A stretch of 64,000 bases of DNA from Sphingomonas montanisoli (GCF_008274695.1 NZ_VTOU01000001.1:1054001-1118000); one strand, 5' to 3'; counted from the first letter of the stretch, positions 50,787 through 60,029 are shown. Numbers and translations: made by a program. Notes: generated by a model not told the origin, from the letters alone.

Positions 50787-52591
50787 ACCGGCCGATGGTG
50801 GATCGCCGCGCGATCCTGCGTGGGTCGCTGGCTCTCGGCGGCATTGCCGCGTTCATGCCCGCCTGGGCCCAGCCGGTGTCCGAAGGGCTGCCCACCGTCT
50901 CGGGCGAGGATATCACGCTGCGCATCGCGCGGCAGGTGATGACGATCGACGGCCGCCGATCGCCGGCTGTCGGGATCAACGGCACCGTCCCCGCCCCGCT
51001 GATCCGGCTGCGCGAGGGGCAGAATGTCCGCCTCAACGTGATCAACGAACTCGACGAGGACAGCTCGCTCCACTGGCACGGCCTGCTGCTGCCGCCCGAA
51101 CAGGACGGCGTGCCCGGCGTCTCCTTCCCCGGCATCAGGCCGCGATCGAGCTATCTCTACCAATTCCCGGTGCGGCAGAACGGCACCTATTGGTATCACA
51201 GCCATTCGGGCTTTCAGGAACAGATCGGCCTCTACGGCCCGATCATCATCGATCCCGCCGGCGCCGATCCGGTCGCCGCCGATCGCGAGCATGTGATCCT
51301 GCTGTCCGATCACAGCCAGTTGTCGCCCGAGGCGATCTTCCACCGGATGAAGGTCAATCCCGGCCACTTCAACTTCCAGCGCCAGACATTGTCGGGCCTG
51401 ATCGGCGATCGCGACCAGAGCCTAAAGGATCGGCTCGCCTGGGGCGCGATGCGGATGGACCCGGCCGATATTTCGGACGCGACGGGTGCGGCCTACACCT
51501 ATCTGATCAACGGCCACGGCCCCGCCGACAACTGGACGGCCCTGTTCACGCCGGGGCAGCGCGTGCGCCTGCGCGTGATCAACGCATCGTCGATGACCAA
51601 CTTCAACGTCCGCATCCCCGGCCTGCGGCTCACGGTCGTGCAGGCCGACGGGCAGAATGTGATGCCGGTCGAGGTCGACGAGTTTCAGATCGGCGTCGCC
51701 GAAACCTATGACGTCATCGTCACCCCGGCCGAGGACCGCGCCTTCACCTTCGTCGGCGAGGCGGTCGATCGATCGGGCATGGCGCGCGCCACGCTCGCTC
51801 CGCGCGCGGGCATGGTCGCCCCCGTCCCCGCGCTCCGCCCCCGTCCGCTCGCCACGATGCGGGACATGGGGATGGACATGGGCGGTGAGGCCGCGCCCCG
51901 CGCCGTCGATCCCAGCGCCGAACAAAATGCCTCGCGCAAGTTGGCGACGACCACCGAAGCCCCTCCACCCCACGCCGGCATGGATCACGCCGCGATGGGC
52001 CACGGCGGCCACGACATGGGCGGCATGAACCACGACATGGCGATGCGCGACTTCGCCAATGCCCCGCAGGTGAAGCGCGGGCCGGGCGTCCAGACCCTAT
52101 CCCCCATGCCGGTCGATCGCACCGGCGATCCGGGCCAGGGCCTCGCCGATGTCGGGCACAAGGTGCTGGTCTATCGCGACCTGATGGCGCTCGATCGCAA
52201 CCCCGACGTCCGCGCCCCTTCGCGCAGCATCGACATCCACCTGACCGGCAATATGGAACGTTTCATGTGGTCGTTCGATGGGGCGAAGATGTCCGACGTG
52301 CACGAACCCATCCCCTTCGTCGAAGGGGAGCGGGTGCGCGTGAAGCTGATCAACGACAGCATGATGGCGCACCCCATCCACATTCACGGCCACTTCTTCG
52401 AACTGGTGACCGGCCACGGCGATCATGCCCCGCGCAAGCACACCGTGATCGTCCAGCCGGGCGGGATCGTCACGTGGGATTTTACCGCCGATGCCGTGGG
52501 CGACTGGGCGTTCCACTGCCACATGCTCTACCACATGGCGGCCGGGATGATGCGCGTCGTGAGCGTTCGTCCGAAGGGGGATGCGGCATGA
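50783..52591 (+). CDS. copA: Multicopper oxidase, copper resistance protein CopA
   Basis: A periplasmic copper oxidase of about 600 residues. The twin-arginine signal (VDRRAILRGSLALGGIAAFM) fits export of a folded cupredoxin. Copper ligands seen: HWHG near residue 97, WYHSHSG near 137, HPIHIHGH near 530 and HCHMLYHM near 578, i.e. T1 and trinuclear sites complete. A Met/His-rich stretch (MRDMGMDMGG, HAGMDHAAMGHGGHDMGG) typical of CopA lies near residues 360-420. GTG 50783 overlaps the previous stop; ATG 50795 is an alternative start. It oxidises Cu(I) and sequesters copper. The stop overlaps the copB start (ATGATG). Confidence 0.95.
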   Translation: MNRPMVDRRAILRGSLALGGIAAFMPAWAQPVSEGLPTVSGEDITLRIARQVMTIDGRRSPAVGINGTVPAPLIRLREGQNVRLNVINELDEDSSLHWHGLLLPPEQDGVPGVSFPGIRPRSSYLYQFPVRQNGTYWYHSHSGFQEQIGLYGPIIIDPAGADPVAADREHVILLSDHSQLSPEAIFHRMKVNPGHFNFQRQTLSGLIGDRDQSLKDRLAWGAMRMDPADISDATGAAYTYLINGHGPADNWTALFTPGQRVRLRVINASSMTNFNVRIPGLRLTVVQADGQNVMPVEVDEFQIGVAETYDVIVTPAEDRAFTFVGEAVDRSGMARATLAPRAGMVAPVPALRPRPLATMRDMGMDMGGEAAPRAVDPSAEQNASRKLATTTEAPPPHAGMDHAAMGHGGHDMGGMNHDMAMRDFANAPQVKRGPGVQTLSPMPVDRTGDPGQGLADVGHKVLVYRDLMALDRNPDVRAPSRSIDIHLTGNMERFMWSFDGAKMSDVHEPIPFVEGERVRVKLINDSMMAHPIHIHGHFFELVTGHGDHAPRKHTVIVQPGGIVTWDFTADAVGDWAFHCHMLYHMAAGMMRVVSVRPKGDAA

Positions 52592-53535
52592 TGCGGCTTG
52601 CCTGCCTCGCTCTTGTCGCGCTCGCCTCGCCCGCCGTCGCGCAGGATCATTCGCACCACATGCCGCCACCCGCCGCCCAGCCGGCCACCGGCCACGAGGG
52701 GCTCGACATGGGCAGCATGGGCGACATGGACATGTCGGCCGGCCATGAAGGCCACGACATGTCGCCGGGCGAGCCGACGGGCACCAACCTTCCTGCCGGC
52801 AACGCCCCCGCCCCGGCCGCCCCGATGGATCATTATGCCGACCGCCAATTTGCCCCCGCCGCCATGGCCGAGGCGCGGCACATGATGATGCGTGAAGGCG
52901 GCGGACAGACAATGGCGCTGATCATGTTCAACATCGCCGAAGTGCAGGCACGCAAAGGCAGCGACGGCTATCGCTGGGACGGTGAAGGCTGGTTCGGCGG
53001 CGACATAAACCGGCTGACGATCAAGACCGAGGGCGAAGGCGCGCGGCGCGGGGGCGTCGAAGCCGCAGAGATCCAGGCGCTCTACAGCCGCGCGATCGGC
53101 CCGTATTTCAACCTGCAGGCGGGTATCCGTCACGATTTCCGACCCGATCCGTCGCGCACCTATGCAGTCGTCGGGGTCGAGGGTCTCGCGCCTTACTGGT
53201 TCGAGGTCGAAGCCGCCGCCTTCCTGTCGGACAAGGGCGACGTGCTCGGTCGGTTCGAAGCCTACTACGACCAGCGACTCACGCAACGCCTCGTCCTCCA
53301 GCCGCGCGTCGAACTCAATCTCGCCGCGCAGGACGTTAGCGAAAACCGGATCGGCGCGGGCCTGAGCAGCGCCGAGCTTGGCCTGCGACTGCGGTATGAG
53401 ATCACTCGCCAGTTCGCGCCTTATGTCGGCGTCTCGCACGAAGCGAAGGTGGGGCAAACGGCCCGCTATGCCCGCGCCGACGGCGATGATCCCAAGAGCA
53501 CCGGCTTCGTCGCGGGCATCCGCATCTGGTTCTAG
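52588..53535 (+). CDS. copB: Copper resistance protein CopB
   Basis: A 315-residue outer-membrane protein. Signal peptide (RLACLALVALASPAVAQ), then a His/Met-rich copper-binding section (DHSHHMPPPAAQPATGHEG, MGSMGDMDMSAGHEGHDMS), and a beta-barrel domain of the CopB family (LIMFNIAEVQARKGSDGY, GWFGGDINRLTIKTEGEG, ending VAGIRIWF with Phe). It starts at ATG 52588 (or ATG 52591) in overlap with copA. It completes a three-gene copper detoxification operon with Grx-MauE and CopA; no CopC, CopD or P-type copper ATPase is adjacent. Confidence 0.94.
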   Translation: MMRLACLALVALASPAVAQDHSHHMPPPAAQPATGHEGLDMGSMGDMDMSAGHEGHDMSPGEPTGTNLPAGNAPAPAAPMDHYADRQFAPAAMAEARHMMMREGGGQTMALIMFNIAEVQARKGSDGYRWDGEGWFGGDINRLTIKTEGEGARRGGVEAAEIQALYSRAIGPYFNLQAGIRHDFRPDPSRTYAVVGVEGLAPYWFEVEAAAFLSDKGDVLGRFEAYYDQRLTQRLVLQPRVELNLAAQDVSENRIGAGLSSAELGLRLRYEITRQFAPYVGVSHEAKVGQTARYARADGDDPKSTGFVAGIRIWF

Positions 53536-53594
53536 CTGGCGCGATTCTGCCGCCTCGCTATGAGGACGGCCCCGTCCTCTAACCCGGATGATCC

Positions 53595-54026
53595 GTGACC
53601 GACCCACTGCTCCCTTCGAACCGCGATGATCGCGCCCGTGCCCGCGAGGAAGCCCGCGAGCGGCGCTCCGCCGAACGTGCGGAGATGGCGCAGGGACGCG
53701 CCGATCGCCGAGCGGCCGAGCGGGAGGAGGCATCGCGTGAGCGCGAGGCGCGGCGGTCCGCGCGGCTGGACGCCCTCCCCGCACGCCGATCCTCCGAGGC
53801 GAGCGATCAGGAGCCGGCACCCAAGCGCCGCCCGTCCGGATCGCTTCGCCGTACCGGCGAAATCCGTGTGGAGCGCGACACCCGCCATTTCACCACCGTC
53901 GTCGATGCGGGACGGATCCGCGACCTCGCGCGGCGGGGTGCGACGGTCGATGGACTCGCTACCGTATTCAAAACGTCGGCAGCGAAGATCGAAGCCATCC
54001 TCGCCGGAGCCGATCCGGAGTCCTGA
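53595..54026 (+). CDS. Charged coiled-coil protein of unknown function with C-terminal HTH-like segment
   Basis: A 143-residue protein starting at GTG 53595. The first ~60 residues are a highly charged helix (RARAREEARERRSAERAEMA, then more Arg/Glu/Ala) likely to form a coiled coil. The last ~45 residues (VVDAGRIRDLARRGATVDGLA, VFKTSAAKIEAILAG) look like a small helix-turn-helix of the kind found in DNA-binding regulators. I do not recognise a family. It lies 59 bases after copB with no clear own promoter. An overlapping frame at 53626-54099 is judged less likely because its sequence is low-complexity and Arg/Pro rich. Confidence 0.55.
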   Translation: MTDPLLPSNRDDRARAREEARERRSAERAEMAQGRADRRAAEREEASREREARRSARLDALPARRSSEASDQEPAPKRRPSGSLRRTGEIRVERDTRHFTTVVDAGRIRDLARRGATVDGLATVFKTSAAKIEAILAGADPES

Positions 54027-54058
54027 TACTACGGACGCTGGACGAGCGAAGCTGCACG

Positions 54059-55000
54059 GTGCACAATTTCGCCGTCGTCGAGATCAGCCTCGGCGATGAA
54101 CTCGCCACAGAGCGGGACCGACAGGAGAGCGCCGTGGCGATCACGATGCAGCAAGCCGCTTATGATGTGGACGTCGTGCGCCGGATCGCACTTCCCGGGA
54201 TGGTGCTCGACGTCTCCGATTTTCGGTTCGACAGCGCGACCGAGATGGCGTTCGTCGACGACCACCACTCGTTCGGACTGTGCCTGTCCGAAGCGCCGCG
54301 CAACAGCCGCAGCCGCTTCGTCGGCGCCGACATGGATTATACGCCCACGGGCCAGATTGCCTTCCAGCCCGCAGGCCGAACCCTGCTGGCCCGCAATGAC
54401 GGAGGACGGCAGACGATCCTGCGCTGCCGGATCAGCCAGAAGCGCTTCGACGCCGTGAGCGGACGCAAGCTCAACTGGGAGGCGCAACAGCTCACACAAA
54501 GCGTCAACCTGTCCGCTACACCGATTCGCCAGTTGCTCGAAGGTCTGTCGGCCGAGCTGGCGCAGCCGGGCTTTGCCAGCCGATCCTATGTCGACGGCAT
54601 GGCGTCGCTGCTGATCGTCAATCTGCTGCGATCCTTGGGTTTCGGGCAGGACAACAGCTACGATCAGGGTGGACTGACGCCGTATCAGATCGCCCGGCTC
54701 GACGCCCGGCTAGACGATGCGCAGTGGCCGATACCGACCGTCGGCGAGCTTGCGACCCTGCTCGGGTTGAGCGAGCGCCATCTGAGCCGCGCGTTCAGGC
54801 AATCGTTCGGCACAACGCTGCGCGATCGGCTGCAGGACGTAAGCTGCGCGCGGGCGTGCGAATGGCTGACGACCACGGACATGCCGATGAAGATGATCGC
54901 AGCGCGGCTCGGCTTCACCACGCAGGGCAGCTTCACCACCGCCTTCGGCCGCGCGACCGGCGAGACGCCAACCGCCTTCCGACTGCGCTCGCGACACTGA
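54059..55000 (+). CDS. AraC family transcriptional regulator
   Basis: A regulator of up to 313 residues. The C-terminal AraC DNA-binding domain is clear: VGELATLLGLSERHLSRAFR for the first helix-turn-helix and MKMIAARLGFTTQGSFTTAFGRATGETPTAFR for the second. The N-terminal half is a weakly conserved sensing domain (LPGMVLDVSDFRFD, YTPTGQIAFQPAGRTLLA). The start is GTG 54059 or ATG 54148. It is on the same strand as, and upstream of, the five-gene catabolic run starting at 55129, so it is its probable activator. A small hairpin (55004-55018) follows the gene. Confidence 0.88.
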   Translation: MHNFAVVEISLGDELATERDRQESAVAITMQQAAYDVDVVRRIALPGMVLDVSDFRFDSATEMAFVDDHHSFGLCLSEAPRNSRSRFVGADMDYTPTGQIAFQPAGRTLLARNDGGRQTILRCRISQKRFDAVSGRKLNWEAQQLTQSVNLSATPIRQLLEGLSAELAQPGFASRSYVDGMASLLIVNLLRSLGFGQDNSYDQGGLTPYQIARLDARLDDAQWPIPTVGELATLLGLSERHLSRAFRQSFGTTLRDRLQDVSCARACEWLTTTDMPMKMIAARLGFTTQGSFTTAFGRATGETPTAFRLRSRH

Positions 55001-55003
55001 TCG

Positions 55004-55018
55004 CGGCCTTCGTGGCCG
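55004..55018 (+). terminator. Short hairpin after the AraC gene
   Basis: CGGCC (55004-55008) and GGCCG (55014-55018) close a TTCGT loop four bases after the AraC stop. There is no T-tract, so it is only a possible terminator or mRNA end stabiliser. Confidence 0.3.
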
Positions 55019-55128
55019 AAACTCCGAAACGCCTAAACCGCGGCGGTTGATCCGCCGGCAAAGTCGCGGCTTGATCATCCCATCGACCCGAGCGGCCTAG
55101 AACCACCGGGCGGATAGGAGAGGATGTC

Positions 55129-56133
55129 GTGAAGGTTCCGTTTGTTCACGGACCGGGAGACCTGCGCCTCGACGAGATCGACGCGCCCGTCGCCGGGCCC
55201 GACGATGTCGTCGTCCGCATCGCGCGTGCCGGTATCTGTGGCAGCGATATCGGCTATGTCGCGATGGGTGGCGTCGCGGGGCCATCCGATCGCCCCGTTC
55301 CGTTGGGCCATGAACTCGCAGGCACGATCGCGCAGGTTGGAGAAGCGGTCGAAGGATTCGCGGTTGGCCAGCGCGTGATCGTCAATCCGACGACGAACCT
55401 GATCGGCAATGGCGGCCCGGAAGGTGGCTTTGCCGAGCATCTGCTCGTGCGCGGCGTTGCCGACCAAGCCGGAGCGCTGTTGCCGATACCCGATCATGTC
55501 GCGTTCGAGGACGCCGCCCTGGTCGAGCCGCTCGCTGTCGGCGCGCATGCGGCCAACCGCTCGGGCGCGGGCAAGGGCGATCGCGTCGCGGTCTTCGGCG
55601 CCGGGCCGATCGGGCTGGCGACGATCATCAACCTGAAGCGTAACGGCGTCGACCATATCGTCTCGATCGACCTGTCGGCCTTTCGCCGCGAGCGTGCCCT
55701 GGTGCTGGGCGCCGACGCCGTGATCGATCCGCGCGCGGAGGACGTCGCCGACGCACTCAAGCGTCTGCACGGAACCGCGCAAAGCTGGTTCGGCGAGATG
55801 GCCGCGACGAGCCGCTATATCGAGGCTTCGGGCGCGCCAGTGATCGGCGACATCTTGGCGATGGCCGCGCCGGGCGCGGGGCTATGCGTGGTTTCGGTGC
55901 AGAAGAAGCCGGTCCAGATCGATTTTCAGCAACTCCTCGCGCGCGAACTGACGATCACCACCGCCTGCGCTTATGGTGATGAGTTCGCGCAGATGCTCGA
56001 TCTGGTCGGCTCCGGCGCGGTCGATGTCGGTCCGATGGTCAGCCACCGCTTTCAAGGCGGCGATTTTCTGGCGGCGTTCGCGATCGCCTCCGATCCCGAA
56101 CGGGCCGCCAAGGTGCTGGTCGAATATTCATAA
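55129..56133 (+). CDS. Zinc-dependent MDR alcohol dehydrogenase lacking the structural zinc site
   Basis: A 334-residue medium-chain dehydrogenase of the L-idonate/sorbitol dehydrogenase-like branch. Catalytic Cys in ARAGICGSDIGYV near residue 37, GHE motif in VPLGHELAGTIAQ, Glu in EGGFAEHLL, cofactor loop VAVFGAGPIGLATIINLKR near residue 160. The four-cysteine structural zinc lobe is missing: the segment reads NPTTNLIGNGGPEGG instead. Start GTG 55129 has GGAGAGG upstream. First gene of the run ADH-SDR-VOC-MBL-sulfotransferase, so it oxidises an alcohol or polyol intermediate; the substrate is unknown. Confidence 0.88.
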   Translation: MKVPFVHGPGDLRLDEIDAPVAGPDDVVVRIARAGICGSDIGYVAMGGVAGPSDRPVPLGHELAGTIAQVGEAVEGFAVGQRVIVNPTTNLIGNGGPEGGFAEHLLVRGVADQAGALLPIPDHVAFEDAALVEPLAVGAHAANRSGAGKGDRVAVFGAGPIGLATIINLKRNGVDHIVSIDLSAFRRERALVLGADAVIDPRAEDVADALKRLHGTAQSWFGEMAATSRYIEASGAPVIGDILAMAAPGAGLCVVSVQKKPVQIDFQQLLARELTITTACAYGDEFAQMLDLVGSGAVDVGPMVSHRFQGGDFLAAFAIASDPERAAKVLVEYS

Positions 56134-56154
56134 GATCAAGGGGAGGAAGCCACC

Positions 56155-56895
56155 ATGGAACATGAGGGCGCACGGGTTCTGATTACCGGCGGCACCAGCG
56201 GCATCGGCGCTGCGATCGCCGCGGCCTATGCCGCCGACGGCGCGAGCGTGACGATCACGGGCACGCGCGGTGGGCCCGCCGATTATGACGAGGATCTGTC
56301 GGCCTATCGCTACCTCCAACTCGCCAGCATGGAGGATGCCGCCGCGATCGATACGGTGGCGGCCACGGTCGGCGAAGTCGATATCCTCATCAACAATGCC
56401 GGCATGAGCATGATGGCGGTGGGCCTCGACGAGTGGGAGCCGGACGTCTTCGCGCGCGCCGTGAACATGCACCTGGTCGGGGCATATCGCCTCTCGCATG
56501 CGCTCAAGGACCGGCTGGGCGCGAGCAAGCGGCGCGGCGGCGGGGTCATCACCGGCATCGGATCGATGTCGTCGTTGTTCGGGATCGAGGCTGTGCCCGG
56601 TTATGGCGCGGGCAAGACCGGCCTGCTGGGCCTGACCCGCGCGATGGCGGTCGCCTGGGGCCGCCACAATATTCGCGCCAACGTGCTCGCACTCGGCATG
56701 ATCGAGACGCGGATGACCAAGCCCGCGCTCGATTATCCCGGCTTTGCGGAGCCGTTCGTCGCGCGCACCCCGCTGGGCCGCATCGGCCAGGCCGAGGATT
56801 GCGCGGGGCCGGCGCTGTTCCTGAGCAGCGCGGCGGCCTCCTTCATTACCGGACAGACCCTCGCCGTCGACGGCGGCTTTTCCATTCAGGGGTGA
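56155..56895 (+). CDS. SDR family oxidoreductase
   Basis: A 246-residue classical short-chain dehydrogenase: cofactor motif TGGTSGIGAAIAAAYA near residue 9, NNAGMSMMAV, catalytic Ser/Tyr/Lys in GIGSMSSLFG and PGYGAGKTGLLG, and FITGQTLAVDGGFS at the end. ATG 56155 has GGGGAGG upstream. It is separated from the ADH by 21 bases and from the VOC gene by 5 bases, so the genes are one operon. Likely second oxidation or reduction step of the pathway; substrate unknown. Confidence 0.92.
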   Translation: MEHEGARVLITGGTSGIGAAIAAAYAADGASVTITGTRGGPADYDEDLSAYRYLQLASMEDAAAIDTVAATVGEVDILINNAGMSMMAVGLDEWEPDVFARAVNMHLVGAYRLSHALKDRLGASKRRGGGVITGIGSMSSLFGIEAVPGYGAGKTGLLGLTRAMAVAWGRHNIRANVLALGMIETRMTKPALDYPGFAEPFVARTPLGRIGQAEDCAGPALFLSSAAASFITGQTLAVDGGFSIQG

Positions 56896-56900
56896 TCGAC

Positions 56901-57440
56901 ATGGCAAAAACACCGACTTTGGCGGACATGGGCGGGATCATGCAGATCGCGTTCGTGCCGCAGGATTTCGATGGCGCGATCCAGCATTGGCTGAACAAGG
57001 GCGCCGGCCCCTTCTTCATCCTGCAGGACAATCAGGCCGAATGGACCGCGGCTTATGGGGTCGAGAAGGACATCGTCCTCGACATCGCACTCGGCAATTG
57101 GGGCGAGATGCAGATCGAGATCATCCGGCAGAAGAACCCCGGAAAATCGATCTACAGCGACTGGTTCGACGCCGGGAAGGACGGCGTCCACCACACCTGC
57201 ATCGTCGTCGACGACATGGCCGCCGCGCGTGCGCTGGCGGCGGAGAAAGGATATGACGTGGTCCACGAAGGTCGGCATTTCGGTCCCGAATGGATCTATG
57301 TCGACACCAAGGGCGGCGACGGCACCCTGCTGGAAATCCTGTGCATGCCCGGCGGCAATCCCGGCCTCGCCGCGATGACGCGCGAGGCTGCGCGCGACTG
57401 GGACGGCAGCGATCCCATCCGCATCCTCACCCTCGGCTGA
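56901..57440 (+). CDS. VOC (glyoxalase-like) superfamily protein
   Basis: A 179-residue protein with the glyoxalase/VOC pattern: MQIAFVPQDFDGAIQHWLNKG at the N-terminus and GKDGVHHTCIVVDDMAAARA in the second half, with Glu in GTLLEILCMPGG as a probable metal ligand next to the His of HHTC. The family covers extradiol-type lyases, epimerases and binding proteins. A long upstream open frame is not used; ATG 56901 is 5 bases after the SDR stop. It is the third gene in the catabolic run and could isomerise or cleave the SDR product. Confidence 0.82.
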   Translation: MAKTPTLADMGGIMQIAFVPQDFDGAIQHWLNKGAGPFFILQDNQAEWTAAYGVEKDIVLDIALGNWGEMQIEIIRQKNPGKSIYSDWFDAGKDGVHHTCIVVDDMAAARALAAEKGYDVVHEGRHFGPEWIYVDTKGGDGTLLEILCMPGGNPGLAAMTREAARDWDGSDPIRILTLG

Positions 57441-57454
57441 CACGGAGAATAACT

Positions 57455-58714
57455 ATGGACGTCGTCCGGGATCTCGTCGCCAAGCGACCCGATATGTGGA
57501 GCCTGCAAATTGCTCGCGAGGGTCAGCGTTTCCAGATCAACGATTTCATCCACTGCGTGCCTTCGGTTTCCAACGTGTATCTGATCAAGACGACCGAGGG
57601 CGACATTCAGATCAATGCCGGCATGGGCTTCGAGGCACCGACAATCGCGAAGGAACTCGCCCCCGTCCGGTCAGGCCCCCTGCCCTATCTGATCCTGACG
57701 CAGGGGCATGTCGATCATGTCGGCGGCGTCGCGCAGCTTCGCCAGCCCGAGACGAAGGTGATCGCGCAGAAGAACAATGGCGACTGCCAGGCCGATGATC
57801 AGCGGATCAAGACGGTCCGCAATATCCAGTCGTCGACCTGGTTTCCCATGCAGACCGCGACGCTGCACGCGCCCGGCACCGCGCCGCTGCAGGACGTGCC
57901 GAAGCCCGACATCCTTGTCGACGATCGCCTAGATTTCACGCTGGGCGGGTTGGATCTCGAACTGCTCTCGGTTCCGGGGGGTGAGACGGTCGACAGCCTC
58001 GCCATCCACTTGCCGCAGCATCGCATCGTTTTCACCGGCAATATGTTCGGGCCACTGTTCCCGCATTTCCCGAACCTCGTCACAATCCGGGGCGATCGTT
58101 ACCGCTTCGCCGAACCCTATCTGGCGTCATTGCGCCGCGTGCGCGATCTCGAACCCGCATTGCTGATCACCGGCCATTTTGAACCGATCGTCGGGCGCGA
58201 CCTGATCCGCACCTGCCTCGATCGGCTCCACGACGCCGTATCCTACGTCCACCAGACCACGCTCGACGGGATGAATGCGGGCAAGGACATCTTCACACTG
58301 ATGCGCGAGGTGAAGCTGCCCGATCACCTCTATGTCGGTGAAGGCTACGGCAAGATCAGCTTTGTCGTCCGCACCGTTTGGGAACAATATATGGGCTGGT
58401 TCAAGGCCCGCGCGACCAGCGAGATGTATGCGGCGCAACCCGCCGATATCTACGCCGATCTGGCGGCACTCGCGGGCGTCGATGCCGTTGTGGCGCTGGG
58501 ACGGACCAAGTTCGACGCGGGCGATCCGGAGGTGGCGCAACTCCTCGCCGAAGTCGCGCTGGCCAAGGCGCCGGCCGATCGCAGCGCGCTCGCCCTCTCG
58601 CTCGACGCACATCGCGCGCTGCTCGCCCGCACCGATCCGCCCAATTTCTGGGAGGCCGGATGGCTGCGCGCGCATGTCGCGAAACTCGAACAGGCAGTTG
58701 GAGGCGCAGCGTGA
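57455..58714 (+). CDS. MBL-fold hydrolase with altered metal site (alkylsulfatase-like)
   Basis: A 419-residue metallo-beta-lactamase-fold protein with a C-terminal helical domain like that of alkylsulfatases. The metal motif reads ILTQGHVDHVGGV, where the family usually has THxHxDH: the first His is Gln. The following conserved D position reads FTGNMFGP. A later His is kept (ITGHFEPIVG). Altered metal ligation suggests a single-metal or different activity. It overlaps the sulfotransferase start (GTGA). ATG 57455 is 14 bases after the VOC stop. Confidence 0.8.
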   Translation: MDVVRDLVAKRPDMWSLQIAREGQRFQINDFIHCVPSVSNVYLIKTTEGDIQINAGMGFEAPTIAKELAPVRSGPLPYLILTQGHVDHVGGVAQLRQPETKVIAQKNNGDCQADDQRIKTVRNIQSSTWFPMQTATLHAPGTAPLQDVPKPDILVDDRLDFTLGGLDLELLSVPGGETVDSLAIHLPQHRIVFTGNMFGPLFPHFPNLVTIRGDRYRFAEPYLASLRRVRDLEPALLITGHFEPIVGRDLIRTCLDRLHDAVSYVHQTTLDGMNAGKDIFTLMREVKLPDHLYVGEGYGKISFVVRTVWEQYMGWFKARATSEMYAAQPADIYADLAALAGVDAVVALGRTKFDAGDPEVAQLLAEVALAKAPADRSALALSLDAHRALLARTDPPNFWEAGWLRAHVAKLEQAVGGAA

Positions 58715-59967
58715 GCAACAAGATCGAGATCACCGACCTGCTGAACCCGGTCTTGTCCGACGCGGTGAAGGGCGGGCTCGCCTACGCCGCCGCCAATCCG
58801 ATCGAGCTGTCGGTCGAAGCTATCCTCGGCAAGGCGCGCAAGGATACCGGCCTCACCGATTTCGGCCCGGACGATTTCCGGCCCCGGCTAACGCGCCTGG
58901 TCGACGAATGGAACGGCGATACGCGGATGACCGCGCTCAATCGCATGATCCTGTTCGACGTCGCCAGCCGTCATGCCGCCAATCGCCTGCTGATCCAGGA
59001 CTATCTGAAGAAACATCCGGACGTGCATGACGAGGTGATCGACCGCCCGATCATCGTCGTTGGCCTGCCCCGATCGGGCACGACCCACCTGCTCAACCTG
59101 CTCGCCGCCGACAGCCGCCTGCGATCGCTGCCAATGTGGGAGGGTAACGAGCCGCTGCCCAATCCGCTGAAGCCCATCGGCCCGGATGGGATCGATCCGC
59201 GCTACACCCGCGCGGTCGCCGAACATGAGGCGGCGATGGCATCCTCCCCGCTGACCGCCGCGATGCACCTCGTCGGGCCGGACGATTTCGATGAGGATCT
59301 GTTCCTCATGTGCCCCGACTTCGCGACCTATTTCTGGGAATGGATGTCGCGCGTGCCGAAGTGGCGCGATTTCCACACATCGACCGACCAGACGTCACAC
59401 TACGAATATCAGCGCACGGTCCTGAAGATTCTCCAGCACAAGAGGGGGCCGACCCGCTGGGTCAACAAATGCCCGCAGCATCTGGAGCAGTTGCCGGTGC
59501 TCAAGAAGGTCTATCCCGACGCGATCGTGGTGATGACCTATCGCGACCCCGTCGACGCGATCCAGTCGGCGGCGACGATGATGACCTATGCCGAACGTGC
59601 CCGTTACCCCGATATCGATGCCCGCTGGGTATTCGACTATTGGGCGGACCGCGTCGAGCAACTGCTGCGCGCCAGCGTGCAGGATCGCGATGTCTGGCCC
59701 GAGGCGCAGCGCGTCGATGTGCCCTTCGAGGCGCTGATGAAGGACGAGATGTCGTTCGTGCACGCCGTCCAGCGCAAGGCGGGGCTGCCTTTATCGGACA
59801 AGGCCGATGCCGAAATCCGCCACTTCGTCGATACGCACCCCCGCGGGAAACATGGCCAGGTCAGCTATAATATCGAGCGTGATTTCGGCGCGTCGCGCGA
59901 TGAACTGCGCAAGCGCTTCGCCTTCTACTTCGACGCTTACGGGCCCGTTGCCCCCCCGCTTGCGTAA
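58711..59967 (+). CDS. Sulfotransferase family protein
   Basis: A 418-residue protein with a PAPS-binding P-loop-like motif IIVVGLPRSGTTHLLNLLA near residue 112 and the 3'-phosphate-binding region VVMTYRDPVDAIQSAATMM near residue 272. This matches the sulfotransferase family 3 pattern common in catabolic loci of sphingomonads and actinobacteria; whether it transfers sulfate is unproven. GTG 58711 overlaps the MBL stop (GTGA). It ends the AraC-linked run; a palindrome and a PPOX gene follow. Confidence 0.82.
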   Translation: MSNKIEITDLLNPVLSDAVKGGLAYAAANPIELSVEAILGKARKDTGLTDFGPDDFRPRLTRLVDEWNGDTRMTALNRMILFDVASRHAANRLLIQDYLKKHPDVHDEVIDRPIIVVGLPRSGTTHLLNLLAADSRLRSLPMWEGNEPLPNPLKPIGPDGIDPRYTRAVAEHEAAMASSPLTAAMHLVGPDDFDEDLFLMCPDFATYFWEWMSRVPKWRDFHTSTDQTSHYEYQRTVLKILQHKRGPTRWVNKCPQHLEQLPVLKKVYPDAIVVMTYRDPVDAIQSAATMMTYAERARYPDIDARWVFDYWADRVEQLLRASVQDRDVWPEAQRVDVPFEALMKDEMSFVHAVQRKAGLPLSDKADAEIRHFVDTHPRGKHGQVSYNIERDFGASRDELRKRFAFYFDAYGPVAPPLA

Positions 59968-59986
59968 GAGCATGATGTCGTTCCGC

Positions 59987-60014
59987 GCGCCGGCCGTCGA
60001 TCGACAGCCGGCGC
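59987..60014. terminator. Nested palindrome between sulfotransferase and PPOX genes
   Basis: GCGCCGGC (59987-59994) and GCCGGCGC (60007-60014) form an 8-base stem; the loop contains GTCGATCGAC, itself a perfect palindrome. It lies in the 62-base gap after the sulfotransferase gene. No T-tract follows, so an attenuator, terminator or protein-binding site are all possible. Confidence 0.45.
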
Positions 60015-60029
60015 CGACGTTATGGGGAG

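Noticed and set aside
53626-54099. Overlapping plus-strand frame of 157 codons
   Set aside because: Pro/Arg/Ser-rich without motifs; the frame at 53595-54026 has a regular helical pattern.
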